A stretch of 5,854 nucleotides of DNA from Clostridia bacterium (lineage in GTDB: Bacteria > Bacillota > Clostridia > Saccharofermentanales > UBA5734): positions 1-5,854 of the forward strand of contig JAGOFF010000148.1 of NCBI GenBank assembly GCA_017997315.1, read 5' to 3'. The position numbers and the translations under genes were made by a program. The notes under the pieces are model-generated. The model did no database searches, was not told the DNA's origin, and saw nothing but the letters and a program-made list of their open reading frames with translations. This document shows, one piece after another, positions 1 to 5,854 of the stretch; position 1 is the stretch's first letter, and each line of letters starts with the position of its first letter.

Positions 1-687
1 GAGAACAGCCGGTTGTACCTGATGGCGGAAGGCGATTCCAAGGAGCACGTGTTTGTCATAGGCTCCCCGATGCGCGAAGTGCTGGGCAAGCATCGCGACC
101 GGATCGCCGGCAGTACCGTGCTGCAGCAGCTGGAGCTCAAGTCGGGCGAGTATTTTCTGGTGTCCGCGCACCGCGAAGAGAACATCGACGATGATCGGCA
201 CTTTCTATCACTGATGAACGCCGTCAACTACGTCGCGGAACACTTCAACCGCGTGGTGCTGTATTCCGCGCATCCCCGGAGCTGGAACCGCATCGAAGAG
301 AAGGGGTTCGTTTTTCACCCGCTGGTCCGGTTGGTTCGTCCGTTCGGCTTTTTCGACTACATCAAACTCCAGATGAACGCTTTCTGCGTCCTGTCCGACA
401 GCGGCACACTGCCGGAGGAGGCCGCGATGCTCGGGATCCCGTCGGTTCTGCTGCGCACCTCGACCGAGCGGCCGGAAGCGGTCGACAAGGGTGCGGTCAT
501 CATCGCGGGCATCAAGGACCGCGACATCGTGCAGGCGGTGGAACTCGCCCGGTCCATGTGGGACAACGGTGAATCAGGGGTACTGCCGCCGGACTACCGG
601 GATGTCAACGTATCCGCCAAGGTAGTGAAGATCATCCAGAGCTACACGAAGATCATCAATGACTCCGTATGGCGGAAAGAGGACTAG
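1..687 (+). CDS. UDP-N-acetylglucosamine 2-epimerase-type enzyme, FnlC/WbjD/CapG-like (C-terminal part)
   Basis: The reading frame is open from base 1 and encodes 228 residues, so the 5' part of a protein usually about 370-380 aa long lies outside the window. The family inverts C2 of UDP-HexNAc sugars in the cytoplasm. Visible family signatures are GSPMREVL near residue 23, SAHREEN with the likely catalytic His at residue 57, and SDSGTLPEE at 132-140 followed by RTSTERPEA, the nucleotide-binding region of the WecB fold. The stretch DYIKLQMNAF before SDSGT and the tail NVSAKVVKIIQSYT, ending VWRKED, resemble FnlC/WbjD/CapG rather than plain WecB. FnlC makes UDP-L-FucNAc from its talosamine epimer, and its partners FnlA and FnlB would be expected just upstream. 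The stop lies 2 nt before the preferred start of the next gene. Family assignment is strong; the exact substrate is inferred. Confidence 0.9.
   Translation, partial: ENSRLYLMAEGDSKEHVFVIGSPMREVLGKHRDRIAGSTVLQQLELKSGEYFLVSAHREENIDDDRHFLSLMNAVNYVAEHFNRVVLYSAHPRSWNRIEEKGFVFHPLVRLVRPFGFFDYIKLQMNAFCVLSDSGTLPEEAAMLGIPSVLLRTSTERPEAVDKGAVIIAGIKDRDIVQAVELARSMWDNGESGVLPPDYRDVNVSAKVVKIIQSYTKIINDSVWRKED
678..683 (+). promoter_or_regulatory. Ribosome binding site deciding the dehydrogenase start
   Basis: AGAGGA lies 6 nt upstream of GTG at 690. The alternative in-frame ATG at 669 has no comparable purine-rich site upstream, so the GTG start is favoured. Confidence 0.55.
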
Positions 688-689
688 AG

Positions 690-1637
690 GTGGAACCGCA
701 ACGCAATCCGGAATCCCGGGAGCCCCTGCGCGTGCTGGTCACCGGTGCCGGGAGCTACGTGGGAACCTCGTTCGCCGGATGGCTCGGACGGCATTCCGGC
801 CGGTACAAGGTGGATACGCTGGACATGCTCGATCCGGGGTGGCGGGAACACCCGTTCTCCGGATACGACGCGGTATACCACGTGGCCGGCATCGCGCACG
901 TCACGGCGGATCCGTCCAAGGCGGATCTGTACCGCCGGGTCAACACCGAACTTGCGGTTGAAACCGCGCGCAAGGCAAAAGACGAGGGAGTGCCGCAGTT
1001 CATCTTCATGAGCAGCGCCATCGTCTACGGACAGGACGATCCCGTCGGAACCATCGATCCGATCCGCCGCGACACCCGCCCGAATCCGGCGGACGTCTAC
1101 GGCCGGAGCAAATGGGAAGCGGAGCAGGGGATCGCCGCGCTGGCGGACGATTCGTTCACCGTCTCCATTCTCCGTTCGCCGGTCGTGTACGGCCCCGGGA
1201 GCCGGGGGAACTTTCCCCGGCTGCTTCGTCTCGCGCGCCGGTGTCCGGTTTTTCCGGCCGCAGGCGCCCGGCGCAGCATGATCTATATCGACCACCTGTG
1301 CGAGTTCGTCCGGCTGGTGATCGAGCATCGCGCGGGCGGCCTCTTTTTCCCGCAGGACGCGGAACCGGTGGATCCATCCGAAGTGGTCCGGGAGTACCGG
1401 CGCCAGACCGGCCGGCGGACCTGGATGGTCCGCGGGCTGGTTCCGCTGCTGCGCTTCGCCGGACGGTATGTACGGGGAGTCGGCAAGTTGTTCGGGAGCA
1501 AGGTGTATGATCCCGCGCTCTCCGCGGCACCCGGGGGCGGCGAGTACCGCAGCCTGGACTTCCCGGAAACGATCCGGCGTTGCCGCGCCGCGATGGACGC
1601 ACCCGCTGCAGCCGGTTCCCGCGGGAAGCGCAGATGA
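690..1637 (+). CDS. NAD(P)-dependent extended SDR, nucleotide-sugar epimerase/4-reductase (WbpV/WreQ-like)
   Basis: This 315-residue cytoplasmic Rossmann-fold protein probably acts on a UDP-linked sugar. The dinucleotide-binding loop TGAGSYVG (residues 18-25) varies from the textbook TGxxGxxG. The motif YHVAGIAH follows; the catalytic elements are Ser108-Ser109 in FMSSAIVYG and the YGRSK pair Tyr137/Lys141. The substrate-domain motifs VVYGPGSRGNFPRLL and RSMIYIDHLCEF resemble WbpV/WreQ-type UDP-4-keto-sugar reductases (UDP-QuiNAc formation); this similarity is recalled, not computed. A 4-epimerase is the main alternative. The GTG start at 690 is chosen for its ribosome binding site; an ATG at 669 would add 7 residues and overlap the upstream gene by 19 nt. 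The 3' end overlaps the flippase start by 4 nt (ATGA). The C-terminal part after about residue 230 is rich in Arg and poorly recognisable. Confidence 0.85.
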   Translation: MEPQRNPESREPLRVLVTGAGSYVGTSFAGWLGRHSGRYKVDTLDMLDPGWREHPFSGYDAVYHVAGIAHVTADPSKADLYRRVNTELAVETARKAKDEGVPQFIFMSSAIVYGQDDPVGTIDPIRRDTRPNPADVYGRSKWEAEQGIAALADDSFTVSILRSPVVYGPGSRGNFPRLLRLARRCPVFPAAGARRSMIYIDHLCEFVRLVIEHRAGGLFFPQDAEPVDPSEVVREYRRQTGRRTWMVRGLVPLLRFAGRYVRGVGKLFGSKVYDPALSAAPGGGEYRSLDFPETIRRCRAAMDAPAAAGSRGKRR

Positions 1638-3187
1638 GCCGGAAGCCGCACGGGATTGTCCGGACGACGTCGGTCATCCTGACGGTGGTGGTGGTGAGCA
1701 AGCTCCTCGGGATGATCCGCGAGATGCTCCTGGCGAGCCGTCTCGGCGTCAACCTCGAGGCCTCCGCCTACAGCGCCTCCTTCTCGCTGGTCTTCATACT
1801 GACGCTTCTTTTCCAGTGCTTCCTGCAGACCGCGTTCCTCCCGATCTACTCGCGCGCGCGTGTGCAGGACGGGCAGGCGGGAGCCGACCGGTACACGAGC
1901 GGGGTACTCACGTTCTTCGGCCTGGCCGGTCTGCTGGTCGCCGCATTGTTCTATTTCGCCGCCCCGGCGGTCGTTTCCGTCTACACTCCGGGATTCGGCC
2001 CGGAAGGCCAGGCGCTGGTCGTCCGCCTGACGCGCCTGATGCTCCCGATGTTCGCGGCGCAGGTGGTATCGAACCTGCTGACGGCCCTCCTGAACGCCAA
2101 CGAGGACTTCGTCATCCCGCATATCGCCACCATGGCGCTCTCGTTTGCGTTGATTCCGGTGTTGATCGCAGTGCGCCCGGGCGATCCGGAAAAAATCGTG
2201 CTGCTGGTTTCCATCGCGACGACCGCCTCCGCGGTGCTGGAGGTCCTGATCCAGCTGCCCGGTGCGATGCGGAGGATGCGGTTCCGGCCGGTGCTCCGCC
2301 CGAGGGATCCACTGATCCGGCAAACGCTGCTGGTGGCGGTTCCCGCGGTGATTTCGACCGGATCGTCCGAGCTCAACCAGTTTTTCCAGAAGATCCTGAC
2401 CTCCGCGCTGGGCGACAAGGAGATCGCCGCGTTGACGTACGGATACAAGACCTATGCGATCTATGTCGGTCTGTTCATTCTCCCGATCACGGTCATCCTG
2501 TTCTCGCGCCTCAGCGCACGCGCCGCGGACGACGACCGTGAAGGGATGCTCGACACCCAGCGGCGGTACCTGGAAACCCTGCTCCTGGTGCTGATCCCCA
2601 TGGTCACCCTGTCCATGATCCTCTATCGGGACATCATCCGCATCCTGTATCAGCGCGGTGCCTTTACCGCGGAGGACACGCTCCTGACCGGATCGGCGTT
2701 CCTGCTGTATCTGCCGGGGCTGGTCGGTTACGCGGTCAAGGACATTTTCAGCCGTTTCTTCTTCACGCTGCAGGACACGCGCACCCCGATGCTGGTGGGC
2801 GTGGGCAGCCTGGCGGTCAACGTCGCGCTCAACCTTGCACTGGTCGGGCCGCTGGGGATCGCCGGCCTGGCGCTGGCGTCCTCCTCGACGCTGCTGCTGT
2901 CGGCGCTGGCCCTGGCGATCATCCTGCGCCGCAAGACCGGTCCTCTCCGCCTGCGGCCCGCGCTGGGGCAGACGCTCCGCATCCTGGCGGCGACCGCTGT
3001 CGGTGCAGGACTTTCGATCGCTGCCAGCCGGATTCTGGCGGATCGGACAACCCTGATCCGTCTGGTCCTGGCGGGGGCCGTCCCGCTGGCCGCAATCCTG
3101 TGCACAGCGCTGGCGTTGGATGTGAAAAGCGCACGCTGGCTGGCCCGGGAGACCTTGTCAATGATCCGCGGGAGGAAAGAGACGTGA
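1634..3187 (+). CDS. MurJ/MviN-family lipid-linked glycan flippase (divergent)
   Basis: This 517-residue polytopic inner-membrane protein has the MOP-superfamily MurJ fold: hydrophobic segments run through the whole length, consistent with about 14 helices. It has the MurJ-like start SKLLGMIRE (22-30), AFLPIYSRA (67-75), LNANEDFVIPH, YQRGAFTAEDT and FTLQDTRTPM; the last two are typical MurJ loops. MurJ flips lipid II across the membrane. By hand alignment with E. coli MurJ, R24 is kept (Arg29) and R18 becomes Lys23, but D39 becomes Ser44, the R52/R53/E57 region (51-66) is uncharged, and R270 becomes Lys272 with D269 and E273 lost. Given its place inside a glycan operon, it may move the polysaccharide unit instead of, or besides, lipid II. 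The ATG at 1634 overlaps the upstream stop as ATGA and has GGGA upstream; a longer open frame from 1580 is rejected. It overlaps the next gene by GTGA. Confidence 0.9.
   Translation: MSRKPHGIVRTTSVILTVVVVSKLLGMIREMLLASRLGVNLEASAYSASFSLVFILTLLFQCFLQTAFLPIYSRARVQDGQAGADRYTSGVLTFFGLAGLLVAALFYFAAPAVVSVYTPGFGPEGQALVVRLTRLMLPMFAAQVVSNLLTALLNANEDFVIPHIATMALSFALIPVLIAVRPGDPEKIVLLVSIATTASAVLEVLIQLPGAMRRMRFRPVLRPRDPLIRQTLLVAVPAVISTGSSELNQFFQKILTSALGDKEIAALTYGYKTYAIYVGLFILPITVILFSRLSARAADDDREGMLDTQRRYLETLLLVLIPMVTLSMILYRDIIRILYQRGAFTAEDTLLTGSAFLLYLPGLVGYAVKDIFSRFFFTLQDTRTPMLVGVGSLAVNVALNLALVGPLGIAGLALASSSTLLLSALALAIILRRKTGPLRLRPALGQTLRILAATAVGAGLSIAASRILADRTTLIRLVLAGAVPLAAILCTALALDVKSARWLARETLSMIRGRKET
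3171..3175 (+). promoter_or_regulatory. Ribosome binding site deciding the glycosyltransferase GTG start
   Basis: GGAGG lies 8 nt before GTG at 3184, inside the flippase coding end. It supports the start giving the MKILVVTQYY N-terminus rather than the longer open frame from 3100. Confidence 0.8.
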
Positions 3188-4485
3188 AGATCCTGGTCGT
3201 CACCCAGTATTATGCGCCGGAGCCGTTCCGTATCCCGGACGTGTGCCGCGACCTGGTCCGGCGCGGACACGATGTGACCGTACTCTGCGGACTCCCGAAT
3301 TATCCGGCCGGCCGGATCTATCCCGGGTACTCGCTTTTCAGGAAAAGGAAAGAGACACTGGACGGCGTGCACGTCCTGCGTTCCTGGCTGATCCCGCGCG
3401 GGGAGGGCGGAAAGATCCGTCTCGTCCTGAACTACCTGTCGTTCACGGTATCCGCCTGGCTCCGGCATTTCCGGTTGGCACGCCAAGGGTTCGACGCGGT
3501 GTTCTGCTATGAGGTGTCCCCGCTGACCATGGCCTTGCCCGCTGCCGCCGTCGCACGGCGGGCGGGAATTCCACTCACCCTGTACCTGACCGACCTGTGG
3601 CCGGAAAACGTCGAGGCGGTCAATGGCGTAAAGAATCCCCGCATCCTCGAGGCCATCGGCCGGATGGCGGCATGGATCTACCGTCGGTGCGACCGCATCC
3701 TGGTTCCGGCGCGGCCGATGATCGGGCGCGTCACCGCCCGGGGAGCGGATCCGGACCGGGTCCTGTATTGGCCGCAATACGCCGAGGACTTCTACTCGCC
3801 CGTGCCCGGCGGCAACGGGGAAGAAGCGCCCGCGACCGTCCGCCCCGAAACCCGGGACGGAGAGGGCCTGCCGCCGGAAACGCTGGGAAGTTCTCCCTTT
3901 CCAGTGGTCTTTACCGGGAACATCGGGACCGCGCAGGGGCTGGACATCCTGATCGAAGCCGCCCGCCGGCTCGACACGCGCATCGGCGCGACGTTCTTCC
4001 TGGTGGGGGACGGACGCGCCCGCAAACCGCTGCAGGCCAGGATCGAAGCCGCCGGACCGGAAGTCGCGGACCGGATCGTGTTCTGCGGACGCGTCCCGGG
4101 GGAGCGGGTGCCGGATTATCTGGCGCGAGCCGGCGCGGCCCTGTTGACGCTGGCGCCCGATCCGGTCTTTTCGCTGTATCTGCCGACCAAACTGCAGACC
4201 TATCTCGCCAGCGGGTTGCCGATCCTGTGCGCCGCGGACGGGGCGGCGCCGGCGGTCGTCGCGGAGGCGGGCGCCGGGCTGGCCGTTCCGGCGGGGGACG
4301 CCGCGGGACTGGCCGACGCGGTCGGACGCATGGCGTCCATGGATCCCGCGGAGCGCGCCGCGATGGGCCGCGCGGCGAGGGAGTACTTTGAACGTGCGTT
4401 CTCGAAGGAGAAGTTGATGGACGAACTGGAGCGTTGGCTCGCCGAGCCGCGGATTCCGGTCGGGGAGGGGAAAGCCCATGCGTGA
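3184..4485 (+). CDS. Glycosyltransferase family 4, WbuB-like
   Basis: This 433-residue GT-B, retaining-type transferase probably adds a HexNAc sugar from a nucleotide donor to a lipid-linked acceptor at the cytoplasmic membrane face. The N-terminal acceptor domain opens with MKILVVTQYYAPEPFRIPD, then GLPNYP (36-41) and YLTDLWPENVEAV (from 134), all typical of the WbuB-like GT4 group. The donor domain has FTGNIGTAQG (243-252), VGDG (274-277), PTKLQTYLASGLP (from 334) and EAGAGLAVPAGD. The first Glu of the common GT4 E-x7-E motif appears to be replaced in KLQTY, a form I recall in related Bacillota proteins. WbuB in E. coli O26 sits beside fnlA-fnlB-fnlC, and a FnlC-like gene is present here, which suggests but does not prove a FucNAc donor. 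An interdomain linker at about 205-240 is long and Pro/Gly/Glu-rich. GTG start; GTGA overlap upstream, 8-nt overlap downstream. Confidence 0.92.
   Translation: MKILVVTQYYAPEPFRIPDVCRDLVRRGHDVTVLCGLPNYPAGRIYPGYSLFRKRKETLDGVHVLRSWLIPRGEGGKIRLVLNYLSFTVSAWLRHFRLARQGFDAVFCYEVSPLTMALPAAAVARRAGIPLTLYLTDLWPENVEAVNGVKNPRILEAIGRMAAWIYRRCDRILVPARPMIGRVTARGADPDRVLYWPQYAEDFYSPVPGGNGEEAPATVRPETRDGEGLPPETLGSSPFPVVFTGNIGTAQGLDILIEAARRLDTRIGATFFLVGDGRARKPLQARIEAAGPEVADRIVFCGRVPGERVPDYLARAGAALLTLAPDPVFSLYLPTKLQTYLASGLPILCAADGAAPAVVAEAGAGLAVPAGDAAGLADAVGRMASMDPAERAAMGRAAREYFERAFSKEKLMDELERWLAEPRIPVGEGKAHA
4464..4468 (+). promoter_or_regulatory. Ribosome binding site for the LicD-family gene
   Basis: GGAGG, within a longer G-rich run at 4462-4470, lies 9 nt upstream of the ATG at 4478, inside the end of the glycosyltransferase gene. 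Confidence 0.65.
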
Positions 4486-5299
4486 ATGGGATCCGGAACA
4501 ACTGCGCCGGCTCCAGCAGGTGGAAATGGAGATTCTCGGGATTCTGGACCGGATCTGCTCGGAAAACCGGATCCGTTACTATCTGGGGTCCGGTACCTGC
4601 CTCGGTGCGATGCGGCACGGCGGGATGATCCCGTGGGACGACGACATCGACGTCTATCTGCACCGGCAGGACTACCGCAGGCTGCTCGCCCTGCTGCCCG
4701 AGACGCTGCCCGACGGATATTTCCTGCAGACGCCGGACAGCGATCCGGAGTACATGTACGCGTTTGCGAAAATCCGGAAAGAGGATACCGCATACGTGCA
4801 GGAAGCACTCCGGGACATCCCGATGCACCACGGGATCTATATCGACCTGTTTCCCGTCGACGGGTCTCCGCGCGGGCCGGCCGCACGCCAATGGCATCGG
4901 GCGCGACTGTTTTTCCTCAAGCGCGCCGCTATCGGCCATATCCTGCCGCGAAAAGTCGAACGGGTCTTTTTCGGACTGCTGTACCGGCTGGTTCCAAGAA
5001 AATCCTTCCTGCGGATGTACGAGCGATGCTGCCAGCGCTACGACTCCTCCGAGACGGGGATGTGCCTGTGCGGCGCGTCAGATTATGCGTACCGGCGCGA
5101 ACGGGTTCCCTTGAAAGCGTACGGGGAGGGTACGAGAGTCCCGTTCGGCGGGATGTCCCTCCCGGTCCCCGACGATGCGGACACGTATCTGACCATCATG
5201 TACGGCGATTGGCGGACGCCGCCGCCCGAGGCCGCCCGCGTTTCCCAGCATGCCCCCTGGCTCGTGGATTTCGAACATGCGTACCATCCGCGCATTTGA
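4478..5299 (+). CDS. LicD-family phosphotransferase
   Basis: This 273-residue protein matches the LicD/FKRP-type nucleotidyltransferase-fold family, which transfers phosphocholine or other phospho-alcohols from CDP-activated donors to surface sugars. Motifs in order are GTCLGAMRHGGMIPWDDDID (39-58) with the metal-binding acidic cluster Asp54/55/56/58, HHGIYIDLFPVDG (117-129), which is the second conserved block, and IMYGDWRTPPP near 240, the usual C-terminal signature. Length is normal and no signal peptide or obvious membrane helix is seen, so action on a cytoplasmic lipid-linked intermediate is likely. No choline uptake or activation genes (licA, licB, licC) lie in the window, so the transferred group is unknown. 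The ATG at 4478 overlaps the glycosyltransferase end by 8 nt with a strong ribosome binding site. It is the last gene of the tight cluster. Confidence 0.93.
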   Translation: MREWDPEQLRRLQQVEMEILGILDRICSENRIRYYLGSGTCLGAMRHGGMIPWDDDIDVYLHRQDYRRLLALLPETLPDGYFLQTPDSDPEYMYAFAKIRKEDTAYVQEALRDIPMHHGIYIDLFPVDGSPRGPAARQWHRARLFFLKRAAIGHILPRKVERVFFGLLYRLVPRKSFLRMYERCCQRYDSSETGMCLCGASDYAYRRERVPLKAYGEGTRVPFGGMSLPVPDDADTYLTIMYGDWRTPPPEAARVSQHAPWLVDFEHAYHPRI

Positions 5300-5374
5300 T
5301 CCGGCGCACACAAATCCTGCATAGCGTCCGTCCGCATGGCATTATCAGGGTGAATCCCACTCGGATGGTGCAGA
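5300..5374 (+). other. Intergenic region between LicD and lipoprotein genes
   Basis: This is the only real gap between genes in the window. I see no convincing rho-independent terminator: no long GC stem followed by a T run. It is less GC-rich than its surroundings and may hold a promoter. Confidence 0.6.
5337..5345 (+). promoter_or_regulatory. Possible extended -10 promoter for the lipoprotein gene
   Basis: TGGCATTAT fits TGn plus a hexamer matching TATAAT at 4 of 6 positions, about 30 nt before the ATG at 5375. No good -35 box is present at the usual spacing. The call rests on this short match and the AT-richer context. Confidence 0.25.
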
Positions 5375-5854
5375 ATGAAAAAGACACGGCCGCAGCGGAC
5401 CATCGCGTTCAGAACGGGCAGGAGCCTCCTGCCGGTCTGTCTGCTGGCGCTCCTGCTGGGGATGGTGTCCGGCTGCATGAACCATTCGATGGTTCCCACC
5501 GTTGTCACCGATCCGTTCGCATCTTCCTCCACGGTTCCCCAACCGGAGCCGCAGGCATCCGGCGCAGCTCTGACGTGGGGATTCCATCCGGCGGCGACCG
5601 CGCCGGCCGCGACCTCCGCCCAACGCGGATCGCCGGCTGCGGATCCGGACAGGACCCGGACGGAAGAGAGCCTGACCTACGACAAATCGGCCATGACTTT
5701 GTACCGGCTGCCGGAAGAGACAGACGACGGGCATCTCGCCCGATGGTCCGGACCGCCGACACCCGTGCCCCCCGCGCCGATGTCCGTACCGGCTGCGCCG
5801 ACGCCTGTGCCCGCCGCGCCGACACCTGTGCCCGCCGTACCGACGTCCGTGCCC
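5375..5854 (+). CDS. Proline-rich lipoprotein (3' end outside the window)
   Basis: The frame is open for 160 codons to the window edge without a stop, so the protein is longer. The N-terminus has basic residues (MKKTRPQR and two further Arg), a hydrophobic core LLPVCLLALLLGMV, and the lipobox VSGC with the lipidated Cys at 34, a clear type II signal peptide. The mature protein would be anchored to the outer face of the cytoplasmic membrane or a comparable surface. Residues 35-127 are low-complexity Ala/Pro/Ser/Thr-rich with a more ordered-looking patch around LTYDKSAMTLYRLPEETDDG. From residue 128 a heptad PTPVPAA-like repeat begins and continues to the edge. Such stretches usually form extended wall-spanning linkers, so a functional domain may follow. 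I do not recognise a family. The ribosome binding site is weak (GGTG at 5367-5370). Co-transcription with the glycan genes is possible but unproven. Confidence 0.75.
   Translation, partial: MKKTRPQRTIAFRTGRSLLPVCLLALLLGMVSGCMNHSMVPTVVTDPFASSSTVPQPEPQASGAALTWGFHPAATAPAATSAQRGSPAADPDRTRTEESLTYDKSAMTLYRLPEETDDGHLARWSGPPTPVPPAPMSVPAAPTPVPAAPTPVPAVPTSVP
5756..5854 (+). repeat. 21-bp in-frame tandem repeat encoding PTPVPAA-like heptads
   Basis: There are four full units at 5756-5776, 5777-5797, 5798-5818 and 5819-5839, and a partial unit at 5840-5854 that is cut by the window edge. Each unit encodes P-(T/M)-(P/S)-V-P-x-(A/V). Units 3 and 4 are nearly identical in DNA while units 1 and 2 have diverged. 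Total copy number is unknown. Confidence 0.85.

Noticed and set aside
1283..2323. 346-codon open frame on the minus strand
   Set aside because: It is antisense to the dehydrogenase and flippase genes; its His/Arg/Gln/Glu-rich composition is unlike a membrane or folded protein of known type.
1580..3187. Longer start for the flippase gene
   Set aside because: The extra 18 residues are Arg-rich and overlap the dehydrogenase end; the ATG at 1634 gives a normal MurJ N-terminus and an ATGA junction.
2728..4479. 583-codon open frame on the minus strand
   Set aside because: It lies antisense to the flippase and glycosyltransferase genes, has no recognisable domain and an Arg/Gly/Pro-rich composition typical of the opposite strand of GC-rich genes.
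3100..4485. Longer start for the glycosyltransferase gene
   Set aside because: GTG at 3184 has a strong GGAGG and gives the conserved N-terminus; the extension lies within the flippase gene.
5296..5323. TTGATC followed by GCATAG as a possible -35/-10 pair
   Set aside because: The -10 match is poor and the -35 overlaps the LicD stop codon; the TGGCATTAT site is a better, though still weak, candidate.
5355..5372. Possible hairpin (CAC...GTG) before the lipoprotein gene
   Set aside because: The stem is only 3 bp and there is no T run, so neither a terminator nor a regulatory structure can be supported.
5083..5825. Minus-strand open frames across the LicD end, the gap and the lipoprotein gene
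   Set aside because: They are antisense to better supported genes and have no recognisable motifs; they reflect the scarcity of stop codons in GC-rich DNA.
5365..5854. Overlapping plus-strand frame starting at ATG 5365, also open to the window edge
   Set aside because: It encodes an Arg/Gly/Asp-rich sequence without signal or domain, while the frame from 5375 has a clear signal peptide, lipobox and regular repeats.

Overview
The window is GC-rich (about two thirds by eye). Five genes are packed on the plus strand, followed by a sixth that runs off the right edge. The first five look like part of one surface-polysaccharide (capsule or exopolysaccharide) operon. The protein families and gene order resemble glycan loci of Bacillota, particularly high-GC Clostridia. 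That assignment comes from recalled family resemblance and is not proven by the sequence.

Layout: (1) 1-687, the C-terminal part of a FnlC/WbjD/CapG-type non-hydrolysing UDP-sugar 2-epimerase, cut by the left edge; (2) 690-1637, an extended short-chain dehydrogenase resembling WbpV/WreQ-type nucleotide-sugar 4-reductases; (3) 1634-3187, a divergent MurJ/MviN-type multi-spanning flippase; (4) 3184-4485, a GT4 glycosyltransferase of the WbuB-like group; (5) 4478-5299, a LicD-family phosphotransferase. Junctions are nearly gapless (2 nt, ATGA overlap, GTGA overlap, 8-nt overlap), so the five are almost certainly co-transcribed and partly translationally coupled. A 75-nt gap follows, then (6) 5375-5854+, the start of a proline-rich lipoprotein ending in 21-bp tandem repeats, cut by the right edge.

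Working model: the 2-epimerase and the dehydrogenase supply an amino-deoxy sugar nucleotide, possibly UDP-L-FucNAc and/or UDP-QuiNAc. The WbuB-like enzyme adds the sugar to a lipid-linked glycan, LicD adds a phospho-substituent, and the MurJ-like protein may export the lipid-linked unit. The flippase lacks several charged residues important in E. coli MurJ, so a role in this glycan pathway is more plausible than housekeeping lipid II transport. No RNA genes, mobile elements, CRISPR arrays or clear terminators were seen.
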